Shown here piece after piece: positions 1 to 7,265 of a stretch of 20,121 nt of DNA (its first letter is position 1; every line of letters begins with the position of its first letter). The stretch is from positions 1 through 20,121 of the forward strand of contig CAYRXC010000014.1 in NCBI GenBank assembly GCA_964428195.1, given 5' to 3'. The DNA is from JAAYGD01 sp964428195. Lineage in GTDB: Bacteria > Bacillota_I > Bacilli_A > RF39 > UBA660. A program made the position numbers and the translations under genes. The notes below the pieces were generated by a model. The model saw nothing but the letters and a program-made list of their open reading frames with translations. It was not told the DNA's origin and did not search any database.

Positions 1-358
1 AAAAAGATTCTTTGTTATAGTTGAAGAAACTACAAAAGAAGGAGATAAGGAACAATCTTTTAAAAATTACTTTATTGCTAATCCAAAAATATTAAGTCAT
101 TCTGAAGAAAAAATATATGCAGAATTTGGTGAAGGTTGTTTAAGTGTAAATAGAGAAGTAGAAGGAATAATACCAAGATATGCAAGAATTACTATTGAGG
201 GCTATGATATAGATGGAAATATTATTACTTTAAGAGGAAGAGAAGAATTATCTATAGCATTTCAGCACGAAATAGATCATCTAAACGGTATATTGTTTGT
301 GGATAGAATTGATAAAGAAAACCCATATAAATATGAAAATACGATGCGTTCAATATAA
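1..358 (+). CDS. def: Peptide deformylase, 3' part only (5' end outside window)
   Basis: Removes the N-terminal formyl group from new proteins as they leave the ribosome, in the cytoplasm. The reading frame enters from the left edge (first full codon at base 2) and runs 118 residues to TAA at 356-358. Two of the three family motifs are visible: EGCLS (bases 131-145), whose Cys is a metal ligand, and HEIDH (266-280), which supplies two His ligands and the catalytic Glu. The first motif, G-x-G-x-A-A-x-Q, would lie upstream of the window. The sequence between the motifs (IIPRYARITIEGYD) is typical of the family. The gene converges on smc, and its stop codon lies in the loop of a shared terminator hairpin. 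Identification is secure; the start and full length are not visible. Confidence 0.93.
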   Translation, partial: KRFFVIVEETTKEGDKEQSFKNYFIANPKILSHSEEKIYAEFGEGCLSVNREVEGIIPRYARITIEGYDIDGNIITLRGREELSIAFQHEIDHLNGILFVDRIDKENPYKYENTMRSI

Positions 359-373
359 CATCGTATTTTTTTT
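337..373. terminator. Shared rho-independent terminator between def and smc
   Basis: A 10-bp inverted repeat, AAATACGATG (337-346) and CATCGTATTT (359-368), with a 12-base loop, is followed by a T run to 373. The def stop codon (356-358) is in the loop and the smc stop (372-374) overlaps the T run. Read on the minus strand the stem is followed by a shorter T run, so it probably terminates smc as well, less strongly. Confidence 0.75.
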
Positions 374-3299
374 ATAAATCTTTTAGTTTTACACTGACCA
401 ATCTAGAAACGCCTGATTCTTGCATAGTTACTCCATACAAGATGTCTGCATATTCCATTGTAGTTTTTTTATGAGTTATCAAAATAAATTGTGTCTTATT
501 CTCATACTCTTTCAAAAACTGCCCAAAATTATTTACATTAACATCATCTAAAGGAGCTTCAACTTCGTCCAATAAACAAAATGGAACTGGTTTAACCTTT
601 AATATTGAAAATAGTAGTGCTATAGCAGTCAAGGCTTTTTCGCCACCACTTAATAATGAAATATGTTGTAATTTCTTTCCTGGAGGAAGAGCGACTATAT
701 CTACTCCACTTTCTAGAATGTTGGAAGGATCTGTTAATTTAAGCTCAGCATTTCCTCCACCAAATAATTTCTTAAATATTTCTTTAAATTCAATCTGAAT
801 ATCTTTAAATGTAGAGATAAAGCTTGATTTCATTATTTGATCCATCTCTTCGATAATAGAATTTAAAGTGTTTTTAGCTTGAAACAAATCGTTTTTTTGA
901 GTATTTAAAAACTCATATCTGTTGTTTATTCTTTCAAATTCTTCTATAGACCCTATATTAATAGATCCCAAGTTTCTTATTTCTTCTTTCAAATTATCTA
1001 CTCTACTCTTTGCTTCAGTTGGCTCTAAATATAAAATATAATCTCTTTTTGCTTTCTCAAAAGTCATATTATATTCTTCATTTAATGTTAATAATAATTG
1101 TTCTAATCTCATTTCAACTCGAGTATTATTTACTTCAATATTACTTATATTATTATTACATTTATTTAATTTAGAATTATATAGTTTTATATCTCTATCA
1201 ATTATCTCTATTTCTTCATTTAATGAATTAATTAATGAATCTATTTCTTGTTTTTCTTTCGTATATGCTTCTTTCTTTGATAAAGCTTCATAATATTTTT
1301 CAATTATTTCATCTTCTTCTTTAGAAATATTTTCTTTCAATGATAAATCAAAATCAATATTTTTAATATTTTCTATATATTCTTCTTTTAATTCATTCTT
1401 AATTTTTCTTACTTGTTCTAAAGAAACCATCTTATTTTTTAGTTCATTTAAGTTAGTATTTTTTATATTTATTTTTATATTCAAATTAGATATATTAGTT
1501 TCTATTTTAGTAATATCCTTAATTAATATTTCTAATTCTTTTGATTTATTTTCTAAATCTAACTTTTCAGAAATTATTCCACTACTCTTTTTAATGGTTC
1601 CACCAGTAATCGAACCACCAACATGTAATAACTCGCCATCCAATGTAACTACTCTATATTTATGATTTATTCTTTTACTTATCCTATTAGCATTATCTAT
1701 ATTATCGACAACAATAATGTTGCCCAATTGATTCATTATTGCAGTTTTATATTTTGAATCATAGTTAACTAAATTAGCCGCTAGATCAATAAAACCGGAT
1801 TCATTTCTTATTTCATTTAAAGTAGTATCATCTACAAATCTAGCTGATATTTCTGATAATGGTAAAAATGTAGCTCTTCCTAGATTATTTGATTTTAAAT
1901 AATTAATAGCTTCTTTTGCATCATTATCACTTTGGCACACGATAAATTGAGAAGCAGATGACAATGATATATCTATCATAGTATTGTATTTTGAATCGAA
2001 ATCAATTAGGTTTCCAATAACACCATAAATTCCATTTAGATTTTTGTTTCTCATTACTGATTGAACAGAATAACTTAAGTTAGAACTATTTTCAATATTG
2101 TTTTTAATAATATTTATCTTATATTCTAAATCTATCTTATTTTTCTTTTGAGAATCTAATTTTTGTTCATATGAGTCTCTTTCTTTTGATAAAGAGAATA
2201 TTTCTTTTTCAAGTTCTAAAATAATAGAGGTTTGTTCCATAGTTTCTTTATCTATTTTATCAAAATCAATATCTAAACTATGCAATTTGTTATTTATATT
2301 ATTTTTTTGTTCTTTTAAATCTATTATGTCTTGATGATTCTTATTATTATCAACATCATATTTTTTTCTTTCGATTAATATATACTTCTCACTGTTAAGT
2401 CTTTCAACTTCTTTAACTTGTTCTATTACTTTATCATTTATGCTTCTTTGTTCTTCCCTTTGCTTTAAGACAATCAATTTTTTTTCTTCTAAAATCGCAT
2501 ACTTCTTTGTCAATTCGTTTTCAATATTAATAAGTTCTTCTTTTAACTCTTGATTTTTTTCAGTATTAGTATTTGATTCAATATTTAATTTTTCAATATC
2601 AAATACAATTAAAGATATATCAATATTGTCTAATTCATTTTTATATTCTACGTATTTCTTAGCATTTTCACTTTGATTCTTTAAAGGTTCTAATTGGGAT
2701 TCTAACTCTACCATTATGTCATTTATTCTACTTAAATTATCATTAGTTCTTCCCAATTTTCTTATTGCATCTTCTTTTCTTTTTTTGTATTTTAATACCC
2801 CTGATGCACTTTCAAATATTACTCTTCTTTCTTCGGGTTTATCAGACAATATACCAGCAATATCACCTTGAGAAATAATATTAAAAGATTCTTTTCCAGC
2901 ACCACTATCGATGAATAAATCTAGTATATCTTTTAATCTACACTTATCTTTATTTATATAATATTCATTTTCTCCAGAATTATAAACCATTCTTTTTATT
3001 TCAACTTCACTAAAATCGATGTTTAATTCTCTTTTTGTATTATCAAAAATTAAAGAAACCGATGCATGATTAGAAGGATTCCTTGATTTACTTCCAGAAA
3101 AAATAACATCTGTCATAGCTCCTTCACCCCTTAAAGATTTGACAGATTGTTCTCCTAATACCCATCTAACTGCATCGACAATGTTACTTTTACCAGAACC
3201 ATTTGGACCAACTATTCCAGTTATTCCAGGTTCTAAATCAACAACAGTTTTATCAGCAAAAGATTTAAACCCTTGCGCTATTATTTGTTTTAAATACAT
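372..3299 (-). CDS. smc: Chromosome segregation/condensation ATPase SMC
   Basis: Core subunit of the SMC-ScpAB complex that loops and compacts DNA and helps separate sister chromosomes. It has 975 residues: N-terminal ATPase half with Walker A GPNGSGKS (31-38) and Q-loop glutamine in ISQGD (about 144), a long coiled coil rich in Lys, Glu, Asn and Ile, a central hinge (GIYGVIGNLIDF onward, then a Gly-rich VGGSITGGT), a second coiled coil, and the C-terminal half with signature LSGGE (883-887) and Walker B FCLLDE (907-912) with the catalytic Glu. This is about 200 residues shorter than the roughly 1180 of Bacillus SMC and close to the roughly 980 of mycoplasma SMC (P115); the loss appears to be in the arms. 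ATG start at 3299 is preceded by AAGGTGA at 3304-3310. The gene is followed by the def/smc terminator. Confidence 0.97.
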   Translation of the reverse strand: MYLKQIIAQGFKSFADKTVVDLEPGITGIVGPNGSGKSNIVDAVRWVLGEQSVKSLRGEGAMTDVIFSGSKSRNPSNHASVSLIFDNTKRELNIDFSEVEIKRMVYNSGENEYYINKDKCRLKDILDLFIDSGAGKESFNIISQGDIAGILSDKPEERRVIFESASGVLKYKKRKEDAIRKLGRTNDNLSRINDIMVELESQLEPLKNQSENAKKYVEYKNELDNIDISLIVFDIEKLNIESNTNTEKNQELKEELINIENELTKKYAILEEKKLIVLKQREEQRSINDKVIEQVKEVERLNSEKYILIERKKYDVDNNKNHQDIIDLKEQKNNINNKLHSLDIDFDKIDKETMEQTSIILELEKEIFSLSKERDSYEQKLDSQKKNKIDLEYKINIIKNNIENSSNLSYSVQSVMRNKNLNGIYGVIGNLIDFDSKYNTMIDISLSSASQFIVCQSDNDAKEAINYLKSNNLGRATFLPLSEISARFVDDTTLNEIRNESGFIDLAANLVNYDSKYKTAIMNQLGNIIVVDNIDNANRISKRINHKYRVVTLDGELLHVGGSITGGTIKKSSGIISEKLDLENKSKELEILIKDITKIETNISNLNIKINIKNTNLNELKNKMVSLEQVRKIKNELKEEYIENIKNIDFDLSLKENISKEEDEIIEKYYEALSKKEAYTKEKQEIDSLINSLNEEIEIIDRDIKLYNSKLNKCNNNISNIEVNNTRVEMRLEQLLLTLNEEYNMTFEKAKRDYILYLEPTEAKSRVDNLKEEIRNLGSINIGSIEEFERINNRYEFLNTQKNDLFQAKNTLNSIIEEMDQIMKSSFISTFKDIQIEFKEIFKKLFGGGNAELKLTDPSNILESGVDIVALPPGKKLQHISLLSGGEKALTAIALLFSILKVKPVPFCLLDEVEAPLDDVNVNNFGQFLKEYENKTQFILITHKKTTMEYADILYGVTMQESGVSRLVSVKLKDL

Positions 3300-3314
3300 A
3301 TGATCACCTTATTA

Positions 3315-3343
3315 ATTATAATATATTATTGGTTATTTAACAA
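3315..3343 (-). promoter_or_regulatory. Predicted sigma-A-type promoter of smc
   Basis: On the minus strand, a -35 box TTGTTA (3338-3343), a 17-base spacer and a perfect -10 box TATAAT (3315-3320) precede smc. Transcription would start near 3308, inside or beside the ribosome binding site AAGGTGA, so the leader would be only about 10 bases. The -35 box directly follows the T run of the upstream gene's terminator. Confidence 0.65.
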
Positions 3344-3344
3344 G

Positions 3345-3366
3345 AAAAAAGAGCTATTAACTCTTT
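3345..3366 (-). terminator. Rho-independent terminator after the membrane-anchored hypothetical gene
   Basis: Read on the minus strand, AAAGAG (3366-3361), a 7-base loop and CTCTTT (3353-3348) run into a T6 tract (3350-3345). It lies 14 bases past the stop codon of the gene at 3380-4237 and just ahead of the smc promoter, so smc appears to be its own transcription unit. Confidence 0.7.
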
Positions 3367-3379
3367 ATGTAATAATATA

Positions 3380-4237
3380 TTAAATATTTTCTACTGAATA
3401 AAAATATAGATTGTTCCCTTTCATCTTGAAAGTATATTTAATAGTATTTGATTTGTTTTGAATTTCTTTTGAAGGAATGAATGCAAATTTAGTTCTTCCA
3501 AGTATGTTATCTTTGCTATCTATATCCATTGTCTTTCTATAAATACAATCTGGAAGTTTGGTTGATTCATTATACATTACCTGACAAAAAGTATATTTAG
3601 TAAATATCTCCAAATATAAACTTCCCTTATTATAACCGATTACTTTCTGATATACATTATATCCAATTGGATCTTTGCCCATTAAAGCTTTACCACAATA
3701 TTTTCCATCTTTATAATAAAAATCTCCTGTTTCATTAAATATCTTTTCATTTAAGTCTTCTACAACAACATCTTTTTCAAATATTGATGAATAATAATTT
3801 ATTATTTCTTGTTTATCTACGCATCTTTCTTTTTCATCTTTATAGCTTTCTATATCATCTGCAAACTTTTGTAGTGCTAAATTAAGCAATACATTCTTAT
3901 CCATATCTTTTACATACTTATTATCTTGTTTATAGTAATATCCAAAATAATTACCAGTAAAATCATTATTAAAAACATTTAATATATTATCTAATAAAGT
4001 TTCATTGAATTTAGGATGTACTTCTTGATCTATTAATCCATCTTTAACTTCAACATATTCACCTTCTATGTTTATCTCTTCGTTTGTTTCTTCATCATCT
4101 ATGTAATCATTTTCTTTGTTATTTACTTCTTTTGGGTTAGCAATCTTCTGTGGAAACATAATCAAAAAAAACATTATTATGCATCCAAACACTAAAAATA
4201 CAACTGTAAAAGTTTGAAAAAGATTCCTTCTATACAT
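3380..4237 (-). CDS. Hypothetical protein with one N-terminal membrane anchor
   Basis: Not recognised as a known family. The start is set at the ATG at 4237, because GAGG lies 6 bases ahead of it; an in-frame ATG 12 bases upstream (4249) has no ribosome binding site. The protein has about 285 residues: a short positively charged start (MYRRN), one hydrophobic segment at about residues 8-29 (FTVVFLVFGCIIMFFLIMF), a very acidic Glu/Asp/Asn linker at about 35-65, then a mixed domain of about 210 residues rich in Tyr and Lys with several Cys. The charge pattern suggests that the domain is outside the membrane. It sits between rnc and smc, with its own terminator downstream. It could be a cell-surface or division-site protein; the sequence does not decide. 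Confidence 0.75.
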   Translation of the reverse strand: MYRRNLFQTFTVVFLVFGCIIMFFLIMFPQKIANPKEVNNKENDYIDDEETNEEINIEGEYVEVKDGLIDQEVHPKFNETLLDNILNVFNNDFTGNYFGYYYKQDNKYVKDMDKNVLLNLALQKFADDIESYKDEKERCVDKQEIINYYSSIFEKDVVVEDLNEKIFNETGDFYYKDGKYCGKALMGKDPIGYNVYQKVIGYNKGSLYLEIFTKYTFCQVMYNESTKLPDCIYRKTMDIDSKDNILGRTKFAFIPSKEIQNKSNTIKYTFKMKGNNLYFYSVENI

Positions 4238-4297
4238 ATTAAACCTCATAATTATTATACATTTATTTTAATCTATTTAAATAGAATATATATAACT

Positions 4298-4906
4298 TTA
4301 CAGTCTTTTAGTTCTATTTTCTTTGTATGTTCTTCTAAATTGAGAATATTGAAATAAGCTTCTAGTTTCAGCCGCTATCTTAACATCAAATATTATTTCT
4401 CCGATTTCATCTTCGATATTCTCATCAAAATCAGTTCTAATTAACAATTGAATATCTGAATCGATATCCCTATCAAATACTTTTCTGTTTGAAAATATAG
4501 ATTTTAAATGATTTACATTATTTATAGCCTCTACTTTTAATGCTAACGCTAATTTGGTACTTTCATACATAGAATCTAATTTCATATCTGAATATAAATT
4601 TAAAACACTATAATTTTGCATCATATATTTCATTTTATTAAAATAATCTTGTATGTCTATCGTATCATATTCATACTCATGATTGTGTAAATATTCGTTG
4701 TTCTCTTCGATAAAAGATTCAACTTGTTCCCTAGTTGCATTGTAATCATCGTTATCAAAATTGCCATTAGTTTCTAATATATCAGTTCCATACCTAATAA
4801 ATTTATAAATCAATTCATTAGTTTTTAATATTCTATCTTTTAATGGAATAAACACTTCCTTATCAGAAGGATTGTTTTTTGAACTCATTTTCAAAATATC
4901 ATTCAT
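4298..4906 (-). CDS. Hypothetical soluble, mostly helical protein cotranslated with rnc
   Basis: Not recognised. The protein has 202 residues, with no signal peptide, membrane segment, cysteine motif or nucleotide-binding loop. The composition is highly charged, with many Asp, Glu, Asn and Tyr in the N-terminal half and a basic C-terminus ending in RTKRL; the pattern looks mainly alpha-helical. The ATG at 4906 overlaps the end of rnc by 8 bases (ATGAATGA), and its ribosome site AGGAGA lies inside the rnc 3' end, so translation is coupled to rnc. This suggests a role in, or at least expression together with, RNA processing, but no function can be read from the sequence. Confidence 0.75.
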   Translation of the reverse strand: MNDILKMSSKNNPSDKEVFIPLKDRILKTNELIYKFIRYGTDILETNGNFDNDDYNATREQVESFIEENNEYLHNHEYEYDTIDIQDYFNKMKYMMQNYSVLNLYSDMKLDSMYESTKLALALKVEAINNVNHLKSIFSNRKVFDRDIDSDIQLLIRTDFDENIEDEIGEIIFDVKIAAETRSLFQYSQFRRTYKENRTKRL

Positions 4907-5570
4907 TTAATTCTCCTACCTGTTTATCAAGGGCATCTTTTGCTGCATTTTGTTCAGCTTCTTTTTTAGTGCTCCCTACTCCTTTACCATATATAATGTT
5001 TTCTACTTTAACAATAGAAGTAAATTTCTTATCGTGAGCCGGACCTGTTTCATCTACTAAAACATATTCTATTTTTTTATTATCGATTTGAATCTTTTCT
5101 TGAAATGATGATTTATAATCTTTAAAATGGGTTTCTTTTTCTACCATGCTTGAAATCAATGTATCATTTATAAATCTCTTTGCTACATTTAATCCTTGGT
5201 CTATATATATAGCACCCACAAAAGCCTCATAAACATCTGCCAAGATAGCTTTTCTATATTTGCCACCAGAGGATTCCTCTCCTTTACCAAGTTTAATATA
5301 TTCATTAAAATTTAATAATAATGCATATTCATATAATGCATTTTCACAAACATAAGAAGCCCTTAATTTTGTCATATCTCCTTCTTCTAAGTCCATGTGT
5401 TTATATAAATACTCGCTTACAATTAAATCAACTACTTTATCTCCTAAAAATTCTAATCTTTCATAACTGTCTTTTAAATTATTTTCATTACAGTAGGAAG
5501 AATGCATAAAAGCTTGTTCAAATAAGTTCATATTCTTAGGAACAATATTGTATTGTTCTAATATTTTCAT
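4899..5570 (-). CDS. rnc: Ribonuclease III
   Basis: Cuts double-stranded RNA, processing rRNA precursors and structured mRNAs in the cytoplasm. The protein has 223 residues, a normal family length. The endonuclease domain (about 1-140) carries the signature ERLEFLGDKV at 37-46, giving acidic residues E37, E40 and D44, then E63 in EEGDMTKLRA, and D112 and E115 in ADVYEAFVGA, which match the E. coli E38, E41, D45, E65, D114 and E117 set. The C-terminal double-stranded RNA-binding domain (about 151-218) ends with the typical STKKEAEQNAAKDAL helix. ATG at 5570 follows GGAGG with a 3-base gap. The gene is first in a minus-strand unit and shares a divergent promoter region with yidD. Confidence 0.97.
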   Translation of the reverse strand: MKILEQYNIVPKNMNLFEQAFMHSSYCNENNLKDSYERLEFLGDKVVDLIVSEYLYKHMDLEEGDMTKLRASYVCENALYEYALLLNFNEYIKLGKGEESSGGKYRKAILADVYEAFVGAIYIDQGLNVAKRFINDTLISSMVEKETHFKDYKSSFQEKIQIDNKKIEYVLVDETGPAHDKKFTSIVKVENIIYGKGVGSTKKEAEQNAAKDALDKQVGELNE

Positions 5571-5592
5571 AAATCCTCCATCAATATTATTA

Positions 5593-5601
5593 ATTATATC
5601 A
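5593..5601 (-). promoter_or_regulatory. Extended -10 promoter of rnc (half of a divergent inverted repeat)
   Basis: Minus-strand TGATATAAT is an extended -10 element (TG-n-TATAAT). The region 17 bases upstream has no good -35 box. The same nine bases occur in the opposite direction at 5612-5620, forming a perfect inverted repeat. Predicted transcription start is near 5586, giving a leader of about 16 bases. Confidence 0.6.
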
Positions 5602-5611
5602 CAATATAATA

Positions 5612-5620
5612 TGATATAAT
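5612..5620 (+). promoter_or_regulatory. Extended -10 promoter of yidD (other half of the inverted repeat)
   Basis: Plus-strand TGATATAAT is an extended -10 element. Its -35 position falls on the -10 box of the rnc promoter, so the two promoters physically overlap. Transcription should start near 5627, at the ribosome site AGGTGA (5627-5632), only about 10 bases from the yidD ATG. Confidence 0.6.
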
Positions 5621-5636
5621 TACATTAGGTGATTAA

Positions 5637-5858
5637 ATGAAATATATATTTATATTTTTTATAAAAGTTTATCAATTGATTCCAGGACCTTGGCATAATT
5701 CGTGCAGACATATTCCTACTTGTTCTAATTATTCTATAGAGGCATTCGAAAAACACGGGGCATGGAAAGGATTAATACTTTGCATAAAAAGAATATTAAA
5801 TTGTACACCCTGGGGTACTATGGGTATAGATTTAGTACCAAATAAGGAGAAATCATGA
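5637..5858 (+). CDS. yidD: Membrane protein insertion efficiency factor YidD
   Basis: Small membrane-associated protein that helps YidC/Sec insert inner-membrane proteins. The 73 residues match the compact family throughout: an N-terminal hydrophobic/amphipathic helix (IFIFFIKVYQ), then the cysteine-containing core CRHIPTCSNYSIEAFEKHG, then GLILCIKRILNCTPWGTMG and the closing GIDLVP. The length is typical. ATG at 5637 follows AGGTGA with a 4-base gap. The TGA stop overlaps the ATG of the next gene (ATGA), so the two are translationally coupled. The partner YidC is not in this window. Confidence 0.95.
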   Translation: MKYIFIFFIKVYQLIPGPWHNSCRHIPTCSNYSIEAFEKHGAWKGLILCIKRILNCTPWGTMGIDLVPNKEKS

Positions 5859-6685
5859 AAAAAATACTTTTACTATTATTATCAATACTAATATTTTCAG
5901 GTTGTAGTGTTACACCCAATTCTTTAGAAAATATTATTATTTACACATCAAATTATCCTATTGAATATATTACTACTCTATTGTATGGTGAACATAGTAG
6001 GATATTTAGCATATATCCAAATGAAATAATCGAAGTATCCGATGCATTACTAGAGGATTATAGTAAAAGTGATCTATTTGTTTACAATGGCTTATCTAAT
6101 GAAAAAGATTATGCCGTAAAAATGTTAAATTATAATAAAAAACTTATGATCATAGACGCTGCTATGGGGATGGAGTACACCCATTCGATAGAAGAACTAT
6201 GGATTAATCCTTCGAACTTCTTAATGCTTACTCAAAATATCAAAAATGGTTTTAATGAATATATAAGCGCAACATATTTAATAAACGAGATCGAAGATAA
6301 CTACGAAAAAATAAGACTTGAAGTATCAGAGCTGGATGCTGCATTTAATATAATGGCAGAAAATTCAAATGATAAGAACATTTTAATATCTAACGATTCA
6401 TTGTCTTTCTTATCAAAATATGGTTTAAATGTTATATCTTTAGATAAAGATACTGAATTAATTGATAAAAGAAAAAATGATGCTTTAGAATTAATAGAAA
6501 GCGGTAACATAAAATATATTCTTTCAATAAAAGATGAGGAATTATCAGAAGACATAGAAAAATTTATTGTTGACAACAAATTAGAAAAAATAACATTTGA
6601 TCCAGCAACAATTGAAACAGAAAATAAAACATACATTGATATAATGTATGGAAATATTGACGAAATAAAAAAGGAATTATATTGA
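5855..6685 (+). CDS. ZnuA/TroA-like (cluster 9) lipoprotein lacking metal-binding histidines
   Basis: Secreted lipoprotein: MKK, a hydrophobic stretch and lipobox FSGC with the lipidated Cys at residue 17. The 276-residue layout follows metal-binding proteins of the ZnuA/TroA family: a YTSNYPIEYI start, a KSDLFVYNGL stretch (71-80), a long connecting helix (about 120-170), a C-terminal lobe and a closing YIDIMYGNIDEI. The family's metal ligands are mostly absent. The PH motif is PN (N56), the HxW motif is ELW with E114 in place of His, and the SHDAF motif is SNDSL (N180). Only an acidic residue near D249 could match the fourth ligand. No permease or ATPase of a zinc/manganese importer is adjacent. 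It may have lost metal transport and gained another surface role, or may bind another ligand. The family call is moderately sure; the function is open. Confidence 0.75.
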   Translation: MKKILLLLLSILIFSGCSVTPNSLENIIIYTSNYPIEYITTLLYGEHSRIFSIYPNEIIEVSDALLEDYSKSDLFVYNGLSNEKDYAVKMLNYNKKLMIIDAAMGMEYTHSIEELWINPSNFLMLTQNIKNGFNEYISATYLINEIEDNYEKIRLEVSELDAAFNIMAENSNDKNILISNDSLSFLSKYGLNVISLDKDTELIDKRKNDALELIESGNIKYILSIKDEELSEDIEKFIVDNKLEKITFDPATIETENKTYIDIMYGNIDEIKKELY

Positions 6686-6697
6686 TAATTCCTTTTT
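6668..6697. terminator. Bidirectional terminator between the lipoprotein and rubrerythrin genes
   Basis: A perfect 13-bp stem, AAAAAGGAATTAT (6668-6680) and ATAATTCCTTTTT (6685-6697), with a 4-base loop, has a T run on each strand. It overlaps both stop codons: TGA of the lipoprotein (6683-6685) and TAA of rubrerythrin (6696-6698). This is the strongest hairpin seen in the window. Confidence 0.85.
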
Positions 6698-7265
6698 AAT
6701 ACTTTTCATTTAGTACTTGATAGAATGCTTGTTCATGTGAACATACTGGACACACTGTTGGTGCAGTTGTACCTCTATGAACATAACCACATTCTCTACA
6801 TACCCACTCTACTGATTCTTCTTTTTCAAATACTCTTCCCATAGTTACATTAGAAAACAATTTTCTATATCTTTCTTCATGTCTTTTTTCTATGCCAGCT
6901 ATGTTTTCAAATAATTTTGAAATATCTAAAAAACCTTCTTGTGCAGCAGTTTCTGCAAATTCTTTGTAAAGTACTTCCCATTCTTCGTTTTCACCTTTTG
7001 CAGCGAAATCTAAATTTTCTGATGTTGTTCCAATCTCTCCTGCAGGGAATGTAGCAGTTATCTCTAATTTTCCTCCACCCAACTTTTTATAAAATAATGA
7101 TGCATGTTCTTTTTCATTTTCAGCAGTTTCTAAAAATACTGCCGCTATTTGCTCAAAACCCTCTTTTTTTGCTTTTGAAGCATACATTGAATACCTCATT
7201 CTAGCTTGACTTTCTCCAGCAAAGGCTTTTAATAAGTTTTTTTCAGTTTTAGTTCCTTTTATCAT
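6696..7265 (-). CDS. rbr: Rubrerythrin (peroxide-reducing diiron protein)
   Basis: Reduces hydrogen peroxide in the cytoplasm of anaerobes, using electrons that pass through its rubredoxin-type iron site. The protein has 189 residues in two domains. The ferritin-like four-helix domain (about 1-138) has diiron ligands E18, E51 and H54 in AENEKEHA, E102/E105 in YKEFAETA, and E125 and H129 in IEKRHEERY. The C-terminal rubredoxin-like domain (about 152-189) has two CxxC pairs, C156/C159 and C172/C175. The ATG at 7265 overlaps the murC stop (ATGA) and is preceded by GGAGG within the murC end, so it is translated together with murC. Its presence supports an anaerobic, oxygen-sensitive host. Confidence 0.96.
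   Translation of the reverse strand: MIKGTKTEKNLLKAFAGESQARMRYSMYASKAKKEGFEQIAAVFLETAENEKEHASLFYKKLGGGKLEITATFPAGEIGTTSENLDFAAKGENEEWEVLYKEFAETAAQEGFLDISKLFENIAGIEKRHEERYRKLFSNVTMGRVFEKEESVEWVCRECGYVHRGTTAPTVCPVCSHEQAFYQVLNEKY

Noticed and set aside
4254..4259. TATAAT before the membrane-anchored hypothetical gene as a promoter
   Set aside because: No -35 box, no extended -10, and the transcript would start at or within the ribosome site; possible but not supported, and read-through from rnc is simpler.
4273..4284. Palindrome CTATTTAAATAG after the rnc-linked hypothetical gene
   Set aside because: It has no loop, no GC pairs and no following T run; such palindromes are expected by chance at this base composition.
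5321..5509. Plus-strand open frame inside rnc
   Set aside because: Antisense to the catalytic domain of RNase III; low-complexity product typical of shadow frames in AT-rich DNA.
6301..6636. Minus-strand open frame of 111 codons inside the lipoprotein gene
   Set aside because: No ribosome site; the Ser/Phe/Leu-rich product reflects the reverse strand of a Lys/Asp/Glu-rich gene.
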